This document shows positions 15,616 to 22,947 of a DNA stretch of 35,100 nt, piece after piece (positions within the stretch are counted from its first letter, which is position 1; every line of letters starts with the position of its first letter). The stretch comes from 2-02-FULL-62-17 sp046153355. GTDB taxonomy: Bacteria > Pseudomonadota > Gammaproteobacteria > Burkholderiales > SG8-39. The notes under the pieces were generated by a model. It did no database searches. It was not told the DNA's origin and was given only the letters and a program-made list of their open reading frames with translations. Where the stretch lies: assembly GCA_046153355.1 (NCBI GenBank), contig JBJXEY010000022.1, forward strand, positions 1 to 35,100, read 5' to 3'. Both the position numbers and the translations under genes were made by a program.

Positions 15616-15917
15616 TCCGTTTTCATACCGAGTCAACCCTATTCTTCAGGCGTTCGATCAGCCAATTGGTATAGGAGGCACTGGGCGCAAACATGCGGTT
15701 GGGTTCCCTTCGAGCTGGATTAATGTTCTTCATTGTCGTTATTCCGCAATTGATCAAGTTATGCCTGAACTAAATTGTCGTTTATTCACTATACATTCGC
15801 CATTTGATTGGGTCGGTACTGAGGCGCGCGGCGCCTCAGTATGTGGTGACGACCGATTCGATATTTGCGCTGCGCTACTATGCCAAATTCATTGAGTAAA
15901 TATCAACGAGGCTCGCA
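15589..15917. other. Gene-poor stretch with one strong hairpin
   Basis: About 330 bases without a convincing gene on either strand. Apart from the putative higBA promoter at the left edge, it contains one perfect inverted repeat at 15817-15841 and the ribosome binding site of a short reading frame at the right edge. It is visibly more AT-rich (about 15735-15810) than its surroundings. I see no other structure in it. Confidence 0.5.
15817..15841. repeat. Perfect 11-bp inverted repeat (hairpin)
   Basis: TACTGAGGCGC (15817-15827) and GCGCCTCAGTA (15831-15841) are perfect complements around a three-base loop GCG, a very stable hairpin. No T-run follows on either strand, so it is not a standard intrinsic terminator. 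It could be a Rho-independent stop with poor tail, an operator, or a remnant of a mobile element end. Confidence 0.8.
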
Positions 15918-15998
15918 GTGCCGCTGACTCAAGAAGAAATCGCTCTCACCACCCGCGTGGAAACCCTCACGCGCCGTAGCCGGCTAAAGGATTCGTGA
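15918..15998 (+). CDS. Short open frame preceding the acyl-CoA dehydrogenase (26 residues)
   Basis: A GTG at 15918 with GAGG at 15908-15911 opens a 26-codon frame (VPLTQEEIALTTRVETLTRR, then SRLKDS) whose TGA overlaps the next gene's ATG as TGATG. The layout fits a translated leader that couples ribosomes into the dehydrogenase gene, or a decayed gene end. The peptide resembles nothing I know. Confidence 0.35.
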   Translation: MPLTQEEIALTTRVETLTRRSRLKDS

Positions 15999-17149
15999 TG
16001 AAACTTCAATTTTCTGTTGCGAACACAAATTTCCGCCAACAGGTACGTGATTTCGTGCGCGCCAATTTGCCCGAAGGCATTCGTACCAAGATCGAACTCG
16101 GCGTTCGCCTGGAGCGCGCTGAACTATCGGCGTGGATTCGAATTTTGCAGGCGCGCGGCTGGAGCACGCCGGCCTGGCCTCGCGAATACGGCGGGCCAGG
16201 GTGGACACCCTTACAACGTCACATTTTCGATGAAGAAATTCAGGCCTGTGGCGCACCACCTTCAATGAACGCAGGCATCAATATGCTCGGTCCGGTGTTG
16301 ATCGCCTTTGGCAGCGAAGCGCAGAAGGCGTGTTATCTGCCGGCGATTCGCCGTGGCGAAACCTGGTGGGCGCAAGGTTTTTCGGAACCCAACGCGGGCT
16401 CCGATTTGGCCTCGCTGCGAACCGCTGCGGTGCTCGAAGGCGATCACTTCATCGTCAACGGTCACAAGATTTGGACCTCCTACGCGCATTTCTGCGAAAT
16501 GATTTTTTGCCTGGTGCGCACCGATCCCGCGGCCAAACCGCAGGCTGGTATCTCGTTTCTACTGATGGATCTGAAAAGCCCTGGCATTACCGTTCGTCCA
16601 ATCAAAATGATCGACGGCGGCAATGATTTGAACGAGGTGTTTTTCGACAACGTGCGCGTGCCTGCGGAAAATCTCATCGGCGAACCGAATAAAGGTTGGA
16701 CCTACGCAAAGTATTTGCTCGGGTTCGAGCGCACCGGTATCGCCGGCATAGGCGCATGTAAGCAACAACTTGCACGCTTGAAAAACGTGGTGACGAAGCT
16801 GGGTTTACAAAATGATGCCGCGCTCATGGAACGTATTGCCACGCTTGAGATCGAGGCGATGGCGCTTGCCTACACCAGTCTGCGATTTTTGAGCGCCAAC
16901 CAGTCGAGCATCGTGCCGCAGGCGCAAGCCTCGATGCTTAAACTTCGCGGCACGGAATTGCGCCAGTCGATTTTCGCTTTGTTGGATGAAGTGGTGGGCG
17001 AGGGCGGATTGGTTCCCGCCGAATTTGCCGAGGAAAAGGCCTTGGCCTCGGTCGCGTCAAATCATTTGGATTCGCGCAAGCTCTCGATCTTCGGTGGCTC
17101 GAATGAAATCCAGCGCGGCATGATCGCACGCGCCTTGTTCGCGGCTTGA
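15998..17149 (+). CDS. Acyl-CoA dehydrogenase, large-subunit type of a heteromeric pair
   Basis: A flavoprotein of 383 residues that should introduce a double bond next to the CoA thioester. The dehydrogenase domains are recognisable: an N-terminal helical domain, the FAD-binding strand region WWAQGFSEPNAGSDLASL (about 123-140) and VNGHKIWTSYAHF (about 153-165), and the C-terminal helical domain. The glutamate used by medium-chain enzymes near the C-terminus is absent (IFGGSNEIQR has Gly there). A Glu at position 244 in LLGFERTG lies where isovaleryl-CoA-type and FadE26-like enzymes keep their base. It resembles PimC/FadE large subunits. An extra GTG at 15995 is an alternative start. The neighbour 10 bases downstream is the likely partner subunit. 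Substrate unknown. Confidence 0.88.
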   Translation: MKLQFSVANTNFRQQVRDFVRANLPEGIRTKIELGVRLERAELSAWIRILQARGWSTPAWPREYGGPGWTPLQRHIFDEEIQACGAPPSMNAGINMLGPVLIAFGSEAQKACYLPAIRRGETWWAQGFSEPNAGSDLASLRTAAVLEGDHFIVNGHKIWTSYAHFCEMIFCLVRTDPAAKPQAGISFLLMDLKSPGITVRPIKMIDGGNDLNEVFFDNVRVPAENLIGEPNKGWTYAKYLLGFERTGIAGIGACKQQLARLKNVVTKLGLQNDAALMERIATLEIEAMALAYTSLRFLSANQSSIVPQAQASMLKLRGTELRQSIFALLDEVVGEGGLVPAEFAEEKALASVASNHLDSRKLSIFGGSNEIQRGMIARALFAA

Positions 17150-17158
17150 GTCGCAACC

Positions 17159-18346
17159 ATGGACTTTTCCTTGAGCGACGAACAACTGGCCTTGCGCGAC
17201 GCCGTGCGGCGATTTTGCGAGCGTGAATACCCAGCACATCTGCGCGGCGCGCCCGAGACCCGTGAGCTGGCAAAAACGCGCTGGCGCGCCATGGCCGAGT
17301 TAGGCATGTTGGGCTTGTGTTTCGAAACCGAACATGGCGGTAGTGCATTGGGCGCGGTGGAAACGATGTTGGTTGCCGAAGAGCTGGGGCGGTGTTTAGG
17401 TGGCGAGGGCTATATCGAACATGCGGTGCTCGCGGGGCAACTGATCGCCGCCACGGGCTCAATGTCGCAACGACAACGCCTGCTACCAGCGCTTTCACGC
17501 GGCGAGCTGCGCATCGCCGCGGCACTGAACGAGGCCGGTGCGCGTGGTGACTTCGCGTGCGTCGCCACGCATGCGCAAGTTGTAGATGGTGCCTATCGCC
17601 TGAACGGCAAAAAAACCCTGGTACTTGGCGCGGAGGACGCCGATTTCTTGGTGGTCTCCGCAGGAGTCGCATCCCCGCCGGGCGCCGCGAGCGGCATTGC
17701 CTTGTTTTTAGTCGATGCGCAGGCACCGGGGCTTGTCATCCACGGCTACCCGATGATCGATGGCCGGCGCGCGGCGGAGTTGCATTTTGTCGATGTGCCG
17801 GTGGGCGAGGACGCCGTGCTGGGGCCTCTAGGCGCCGCCCTGCCGGTGATCGAGCTGGTCGTGGATCGCGCCATCGCGGCGCTGTGCGCACAGGCTACCG
17901 GCGTTATGCAGGCTTTGATCGCTTTATGCGTAGAGCACCTCAAGACGCGCAAGCAATTCGGCGTGCCGTTGGCAAGCTTCCAGGTATTGCAAAATCGCAT
18001 CGCCGATATGGCGATCGCCTTGGAACAAGCGCGCTCCATGGCATGCGCGGCCGCCATGGCGGTGGAGGCTGGGTCGAGCGCCGCCGAAAGCGCCGTATCG
18101 TCTAGCGAGCGTCGCCGCATGGTGTCCGCGGCTAAATTCCTGATCGGACGCGCCGCCTGCGATATTGGCCACGAGGCGATTCAACTACACGGCGCGATGG
18201 GCATGACCGATGAATGTATTGCAGCGCGTTATGCGCGGCGCTTATTCGTGATTGACCAGTTATTCGGCAATGCTCGCCACCACCTTCAGCGTTTCGCCTC
18301 AATACCAAAAACGGATACAAATGATGTTGAAAAGCACGCGCTATAA
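17159..18346 (+). CDS. Acyl-CoA dehydrogenase, small-subunit type of a heteromeric pair
   Basis: A 395-residue acyl-CoA dehydrogenase paralog, starting MDFSLSDEQLALRDAVRRF. It is poorer in active-site features than its neighbour. The FAD region reads IAAALNEAGARGDFACVATHA rather than the usual Q-x-x-TEPxAGSD. The site equivalent to the large subunit's Glu244 is Asp in ELVVDRAIA, and the C-terminal site is QLFGNARHHLQR. It keeps the HLKTRKQFGVPLASFQVLQNRIADM helix and the QLHGAMGMTDE motif. This pattern fits PimD/FadE27-like subunits that form alpha2beta2 enzymes with one active site per heterodimer, which is an inference from the gene pair. It lies ten bases after the first subunit. Confidence 0.85.
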   Translation: MDFSLSDEQLALRDAVRRFCEREYPAHLRGAPETRELAKTRWRAMAELGMLGLCFETEHGGSALGAVETMLVAEELGRCLGGEGYIEHAVLAGQLIAATGSMSQRQRLLPALSRGELRIAAALNEAGARGDFACVATHAQVVDGAYRLNGKKTLVLGAEDADFLVVSAGVASPPGAASGIALFLVDAQAPGLVIHGYPMIDGRRAAELHFVDVPVGEDAVLGPLGAALPVIELVVDRAIAALCAQATGVMQALIALCVEHLKTRKQFGVPLASFQVLQNRIADMAIALEQARSMACAAAMAVEAGSSAAESAVSSSERRRMVSAAKFLIGRAACDIGHEAIQLHGAMGMTDECIAARYARRLFVIDQLFGNARHHLQRFASIPKTDTNDVEKHAL

Positions 18347-18382
18347 GGCATTAAGTTCTCTAATTACTTAGATTTCAGCAAT

Positions 18383-18402
18383 ACATTGCGATCTTTCGCA
18401 AT
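18383..18402. terminator. Hairpin between convergent genes
   Basis: CATTGCG (18383-18389) and CGCAATG (18396-18402) form a perfect seven-pair stem with a six-base loop ATCTTT, between the dehydrogenase gene ending at 18346 and the MFS gene ending at 18466. There is no T-run on the plus strand. A bidirectional stop is plausible but not proven. Confidence 0.4.
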
Positions 18403-18465
18403 GCATCGCCAGCCGCGCCGTCTGCCCTGTGTTAGACGATCCCTGCAAGCATAGAACCCAGCGCG

Positions 18466-19707
18466 CTATGCCACGGCGCGTTTGGGCTCCGGCGTCAAAA
18501 ACACAAACACATTGGCGATGATGATGGTCACGGCCATGAAGTAGAACGCATAGATGAGGCCGTATGCGTCGGCGATCAAACCGCCCACGCCTGGCGCGAC
18601 TGCGGCGCCCAGGGATTGCACACCGAACATCACGCCAATGGCGGTGCCGCCCATATTCTTGGGAGCACTATCGAGCATCCAGGATTGCAACACCGCACGC
18701 ACCGCGTAGAGAAAAAATCCCAGGATCGCGATCAGCAATACGAACGCATGCGATTTTCCAGCGAATGCCATGGCAAGCAGCACCACACCGGTCATCCCCA
18801 GGCTCGACATGACGATCTTTCGCGGGCCAATTTTGTCGGAGAGATGCCCGGCGATGGGCGCGGCGGTGAAGCCCGCCAATTGCAGCGCGAACATCCACAC
18901 GCCTACCAACCACGGGTCATAGCCCATTTCATAGGCGAGATACACCGGCAGGAAGGTAAGCAGCGCCGCCTGCGTCATGTTGCGAAAGGCCGAGCCGATA
19001 AGGAGCATATTCACGCCGCGATCGGTGACCAGGCGCTTCAGACCTTGCATATAGGCCCCGAGGCTCTGCTTTTTACCATCGTCCTTGCCGAAGTCTCCTG
19101 AACTCGTCGCCTTGGTGATGCGCAGCGTGCCAAGAAAAGCAAGGATCATCACCGCCATGACGATGCCCGGCACCACGTTGATCATCACGATCTCGCGCCA
19201 GGTGAGCACCGTGAGCAGCGCGCCAATCACCAGCGGCGCGCAGGCATCGCCCACATTGCCGCCCATGCCGTGAATGGAGAGCACCAGGCCTTTGCGCTCA
19301 GGATAACGGCTGGCAAGGGTAGGAATCGCCGCCGGGTGCCACAGGTTGTTGCCAATGCCCACCAGCATCACGCAGATCAAGAGCATCGGATAGTTGTGCG
19401 TGAAGCCAATGAGAAAATAGGGCACGCCTATCCAAAATAGCGATATGGCAAGCAGCAAAGCTTTCTTTCCCACCGTATCCACCAGCATGCCGCCGGGAAT
19501 GTTCGATACCGCCCCGGCGATTGCCTGGCAGGTCATTACCAAGCCGATCTGGCTGTAGGAAAGCCCGAGCTCCTTGCCGATCAGCGGCAAGAGTATGTAG
19601 AAGGTCGCCGGGTACCAATGGGTCAGCGAATGGCCGATAGTGACAATCCACACTTCTTTCAAGCTGCGCGTGGGTGCTTGATCGGCTGCGATGGCGGCGG
19701 TGTTCAT
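18466..19707 (-). CDS. MFS transporter (Fsr-like subgroup possible)
   Basis: A 413-residue major facilitator superfamily permease with about twelve membrane segments in two halves. The loop 2-3 signature is visible in GGMLVDTVGKKALL, and its second-half counterpart in GHLSDKIGPRKIV. The start is ATG at 19707 (MNTAAIAADQAPTRSL), with GGGGAA just upstream; the longer frame to 19878 is not family-like. The first helix, VTIGHSLTHWYPATFYILLP, recalls the fosmidomycin-resistance (Fsr) subgroup, but the substrate cannot be assigned. It is transcribed leftward, convergent with the acyl-CoA dehydrogenases, with no obvious regulator next to it. Confidence 0.88.
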   Translation of the reverse strand: MNTAAIAADQAPTRSLKEVWIVTIGHSLTHWYPATFYILLPLIGKELGLSYSQIGLVMTCQAIAGAVSNIPGGMLVDTVGKKALLLAISLFWIGVPYFLIGFTHNYPMLLICVMLVGIGNNLWHPAAIPTLASRYPERKGLVLSIHGMGGNVGDACAPLVIGALLTVLTWREIVMINVVPGIVMAVMILAFLGTLRITKATSSGDFGKDDGKKQSLGAYMQGLKRLVTDRGVNMLLIGSAFRNMTQAALLTFLPVYLAYEMGYDPWLVGVWMFALQLAGFTAAPIAGHLSDKIGPRKIVMSSLGMTGVVLLAMAFAGKSHAFVLLIAILGFFLYAVRAVLQSWMLDSAPKNMGGTAIGVMFGVQSLGAAVAPGVGGLIADAYGLIYAFYFMAVTIIIANVFVFLTPEPKRAVA

Positions 19708-19763
19708 GGCGAATTCCCCAATGTAAGCGCAAAGAATTTGCGATTGTAGGGGATTTCCCGCGT

Positions 19764-19970
19764 TCACAATTCCAATGAAAGCAGTTTCAAATAGCGACGA
19801 TGGGCCACTGGTCGCGTATGTGTAACCATCGTCAGTGTTTTGAAACCAGCGCTTGCGCCTTCGTCGCGGCGCAACCAAATCGACCGCGTGATGGCGATGA
19901 TCGTCGCTGCGGAATCATCCGGCGAAACTAAAGCCGGGGGATCCTTTGCCACTTGGTTAGATTGTTCCAT
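19764..19970 (-). CDS. Possible small protein, 68 residues, unknown
   Basis: An open frame on the minus strand upstream of the MFS gene, starting ATG at 19970 (MEQSNQVAKDPPALVSPDDS) and ending in RRYLKLLSLEL. The composition is protein-like, with no membrane segment, but there is no convincing ribosome binding site and no family I recognise. It may be a leader gene or chance. Confidence 0.3.
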   Translation of the reverse strand: MEQSNQVAKDPPALVSPDDSAATIIAITRSIWLRRDEGASAGFKTLTMVTHTRPVAHRRYLKLLSLEL

Positions 19971-20183
19971 GATGTTTCATCCATAAAGGCCGACTATCGA
20001 CGCCTATTCCCGATTGCGCGAGGATGATGCGCGCCGGACTTTGCAATGAGATGAAGCGGGCGTGAATGCAGTTTTACAATCATGTGACAAATAGCCTAGT
20101 GTGCGAAACACTTCCACGATGCCAGCCTTGACTTACATGCCGATTGGCCAGTGGTGAAGCGATAGCTTTTTAGAGGTGTCCGG
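19971..20183. other. Intergenic region upstream of the DMT transporter gene
   Basis: This is part of the 476-base gap between the leftward MFS gene (start 19707) and the rightward transporter (start 20184); apart from the doubtful frame at 19764-19970, the gap holds no gene. It should carry the divergent promoters, but I see no hexamer pair good enough to name. A small hairpin AGTGT/ACACT occurs at 20098-20112. Confidence 0.4.
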
Positions 20184-21023
20184 ATGACGCTGGATGTAAT
20201 TGCTGCGGTGTTGTTGGGCGCGCTCCTACACGCGTTATGGAATACGCTTGCTAAGCGCAATGCCGGGCGCGCGGGCGATGCGGTAGTTGTGGGCATCCTG
20301 GCGGGCATCCCCGCCGCATTGACATTGCCTTTTACGCCTTTGCCACTTGCCAACGCATGGCCACAGATTTTTGCATCTGCCATCATTCACGTAGGCTATT
20401 TCAAGGTGCTGGCGGGCGCCTATCGTGGTGGCGATTTAAGTGTGGCTTATCCTCTAATGCGAGGACTTCCTCCGCTGGTGGTGGCGGCATCGTCAATCCT
20501 GGTATTCGGCGAAGCCTTGTCGCTCACCGCGTGGGGCGCGATGTTAATGTTGATCGCGGGCATCTTGGTGCTGGGGTGGGATGGTTTGCGCGCGGGCGCT
20601 TTGACCAGGAGCGCGGCGCGATTCGTCGCCATCCAGATCGTCATCATCGTGTGCTATACCCTGGTGGATGCCTCGGGCGTGCGCGCCGCCGGTAACGCCT
20701 GGAGTTATATTGCGTGGATGTTTGCCCTGACCAGCGTGGCATTGTTGCCTGTGTCACGGCCATCGCTTCGCGCCATCGTTAATGCACCGCGTTGGCATTT
20801 TTTTATCACGCTGCTTGGTGCGCTATGCACCCTGGGTTCCTACGGTATCGCCTTGTGGGCGATGACGCGCGCACCGGTCGCCTTGGTCGCGGCGTTGCGC
20901 GAGACCTCGATATTATTTGGCGCGGCGCTGGGCGCGTGGCTGCTGGGGGAACGCTTCGGCGCCACGCGCTGGTTCGCGGTATTTGTTGTGACTTGCGGCG
21001 TTGCCGCGATGCGCATGGTTTAG
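20184..21023 (+). CDS. DMT-family transporter (EamA domain)
   Basis: A 279-residue membrane protein with about ten hydrophobic segments arranged as two EamA-type repeats, the layout of drug/metabolite transporters. The first half contains ALLHALWNTLAKRNAGRAGD and the DLSVAYPLMRGLPPLVVAASS stretch. The second contains TRAPVALVAALRETSILFGAALGAWLLGERFG, the classical signature near the penultimate helix. Members export metabolites, amino acids or drugs; the substrate here is unknown. The start ATG at 20184 follows GAGG (about 20173). A phosphodiesterase gene begins six bases after the stop, so the two are probably co-transcribed. Confidence 0.9.
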   Translation: MTLDVIAAVLLGALLHALWNTLAKRNAGRAGDAVVVGILAGIPAALTLPFTPLPLANAWPQIFASAIIHVGYFKVLAGAYRGGDLSVAYPLMRGLPPLVVAASSILVFGEALSLTAWGAMLMLIAGILVLGWDGLRAGALTRSAARFVAIQIVIIVCYTLVDASGVRAAGNAWSYIAWMFALTSVALLPVSRPSLRAIVNAPRWHFFITLLGALCTLGSYGIALWAMTRAPVALVAALRETSILFGAALGAWLLGERFGATRWFAVFVVTCGVAAMRMV

Positions 21024-21029
21024 GGGGAA

Positions 21030-21839
21030 ATGATGAAACCATTGATCCTCGCGCAGATCAGCGATCTGCACATCAAGGGCGAAGGTGAACTGACTTGTGG
21101 CGTGGTCGATGCCGCGCGCATGCTGCGCGCATGTCTCGCGCAGATTCTCACCACGCCATGGCGCCCGGATTTTGTTCTGCTAACCGGCGACCTGGTCGAT
21201 GGCGGCGCTGCCAAGGAATATGTCTGTCTTCGCAAACTGCTCGCCGCTATGCCGATGCCCGTCTACCTTATTCCCGGCAATCACGACCAACGCGACACAT
21301 TGCGGGAGGCTTTTCCGGACCACGCGTGGTTGCGGCAATGGCCGCCCTTCGTGCAATACGCCATCGATCAATGGCCGCAGCGGGTGATTGCATTGGATAC
21401 CGTGGTCCCCGGCGATGATGGCGGGCACTTGTGCGAGGAACGGCTCGCGTGGCTTGACCGGACGCTCGCGGCACAGCCGGAGAAACCCACGCTGGTGATG
21501 ATGCACCACCCGCCATTTCGTACCTGGATCACGGGCATGGACAGGCATGGTCTTCTACAGCCCGAGGCCTTCGCGAAGGTCATGGCTAAACATCCTCAGG
21601 TTGAGCGCATTATTTGCGGTCATCTGCATCGGCATATCGAGGCGCGCCTGGGCCGCGTTCCGGTATCGGTGTGTCCCAGTCCCGCGCATCAAATCAGGCT
21701 CGATCTGGCTACCGAATCCAGGGCGAGTTTCGTCATGGAGCCGCCGGGGTTTCTATTGCACCTGTGGAGCGCACCTGACGGCATGGTGACGCACTACGTT
21801 CCGGTGGGCCAATTTGCTGGGCCCTACGGCTTCGACTAA
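21030..21839 (+). CDS. Calcineurin-like phosphodiesterase (CpdA/class III-like)
   Basis: A 269-residue metallophosphoesterase resembling class III cyclic-nucleotide phosphodiesterases (CpdA, Rv0805) and glycerophosphodiesterases. All metal-ligand motifs are present in order: QISDLH (about 9-14), LTGDLVD (about 51-57), GNHD (about 83-86), MMHHPP (about 156-161) and CGHLHRH (about 195-201). The protein is complete and lacks a signal peptide, so it is cytoplasmic. It follows the DMT transporter gene by six bases with GGGGGAA-like purines before the ATG, and a second ATG is adjacent. Whether the substrate is cAMP or another phosphodiester cannot be told. Confidence 0.88.
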   Translation: MMKPLILAQISDLHIKGEGELTCGVVDAARMLRACLAQILTTPWRPDFVLLTGDLVDGGAAKEYVCLRKLLAAMPMPVYLIPGNHDQRDTLREAFPDHAWLRQWPPFVQYAIDQWPQRVIALDTVVPGDDGGHLCEERLAWLDRTLAAQPEKPTLVMMHHPPFRTWITGMDRHGLLQPEAFAKVMAKHPQVERIICGHLHRHIEARLGRVPVSVCPSPAHQIRLDLATESRASFVMEPPGFLLHLWSAPDGMVTHYVPVGQFAGPYGFD

Positions 21840-21870
21840 GTGGCTTGGTTCTATCGATCCGCGTGCTCAG

Positions 21871-22947
21871 CTAAATCGACAAGCCCAGTAACTTCGCGGC
21901 ATTGCCCCCCAGTATGTCCGCCTTCTGCTGGGCCGAAATCCCCTTGGCACGCTTCACATAACCCACCGGATCTTCATCGCCCACCGGATAGTCCGAGCCA
22001 CAAACGATGCGCGAAGGGTCAATCTTTTTCACTAGGTAATCGATGAGTTCGGGGTTGTAGAGGCAGGTGTCGTAGTAAAAATTTTCCCGCATATATTCCG
22101 AGGGCGACTTTTTCATGTTGATGCGGGTGAAGGCTTTCTCGATGTAATTGCGATCTACACGCCCCGCGTAGTAGGGCAGAAATCCGCCGCCATGCGCGAC
22201 GCATAGTTTTAATTTCGGAAAACGATCCAACACGCCCTCGTACCATAGCGAAGCCATGCCCATGGCTTCTTCGATCGATTGGCCGATGCTGTTCCACAGT
22301 TGATGCTTGGCGTAGCGCGCATCGATGGTGCCGGCAGGGTGCAGGTAGAGCGTGGCGCCTGCTTTTTGCGCAGCAGCCCAGAAGGGGTCGAACTTGGCGT
22401 CCCCCAGCTCCGCGCCGTAGACATGGGTGGATAACTGCACACCCTTCAAGCCCAGTTCGCCCATGCAGCGCTGCAATTCTTTCACCGCCAGTTCCGGTGC
22501 CTGCAAGGGCACGCTGCCAAGGCCTACGAAACGATGCGGATTTTTTGCCACCGCTTCGGCGACGCGTTCATTGATCAACCGGTCCCATTTCAAGCCAGTC
22601 TCGGGGTCGGCCCACCAGGTGCAGGAGCGGATGATGGTGGAGGTGAGCACCTGCATGTCCACACCCATGCGATCCATGTCGCGCAGCCGCGCATCGAAAT
22701 CACGCATCTTGTGCGCGTTGTTCGCGGCCCAGACGCGGCTCTCGGCGGCCAGATGTTCAGGGGTGCTTGGCGGAATCGAGGAATCCACCGTGCCGTAGGC
22801 CTTTGCGGTGAACGCGGCGACCTCGGGAATTGCAAAATGCGCGTGGAAATCGATGACGAAAGGGCGAGGGGTGCGAGGGGTTCGCGAGGCGGCTCGCGCT
22901 GCAACGGCCTTCTTTTTTGGCACTGTTTTTCGCGTAGCTGCTTTCAT
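21871..22947 (-). CDS. Amidohydrolase (ACMSD-type) with basic N-terminal tail, copy 1
   Basis: A 358-residue metal-dependent hydrolase or decarboxylase of the amidohydrolase-2 family (ACMSD, gamma-resorcylate decarboxylase and relatives). Metal-ligand candidates are His35 and His37 in VIDFHAHF, His203 in YLHPAG, His252 in AHGGGFLPYY and Asp319 in CGSDYP. The first 30 residues are rich in Lys, Arg, Ala and Pro (KKKAVAARAASRTPRTPRP) and precede the barrel. A later start cannot remove them, because only a GTG at codon 9 lies in between. The ATG overlaps the stop of the upstream paralog by four bases, so the two are translated together. They share long stretches and probably arose by duplication. 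The substrate is unknown. Confidence 0.88.
   Translation of the reverse strand: MKAATRKTVPKKKAVAARAASRTPRTPRPFVIDFHAHFAIPEVAAFTAKAYGTVDSSIPPSTPEHLAAESRVWAANNAHKMRDFDARLRDMDRMGVDMQVLTSTIIRSCTWWADPETGLKWDRLINERVAEAVAKNPHRFVGLGSVPLQAPELAVKELQRCMGELGLKGVQLSTHVYGAELGDAKFDPFWAAAQKAGATLYLHPAGTIDARYAKHQLWNSIGQSIEEAMGMASLWYEGVLDRFPKLKLCVAHGGGFLPYYAGRVDRNYIEKAFTRINMKKSPSEYMRENFYYDTCLYNPELIDYLVKKIDPSRIVCGSDYPVGDEDPVGYVKRAKGISAQQKADILGGNAAKLLGLSI

Noticed and set aside
14802..15700. Integrative element inserted at tRNA-Lys
   Set aside because: No integrase gene and no second copy of the tRNA 3' end are visible; only a nine-base motif recurs.
15512..15895. Open frame on the plus strand across the gap after higB
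   Set aside because: Its left part is antisense to higB and the remainder is low-quality sequence without a domain or ribosome binding site.
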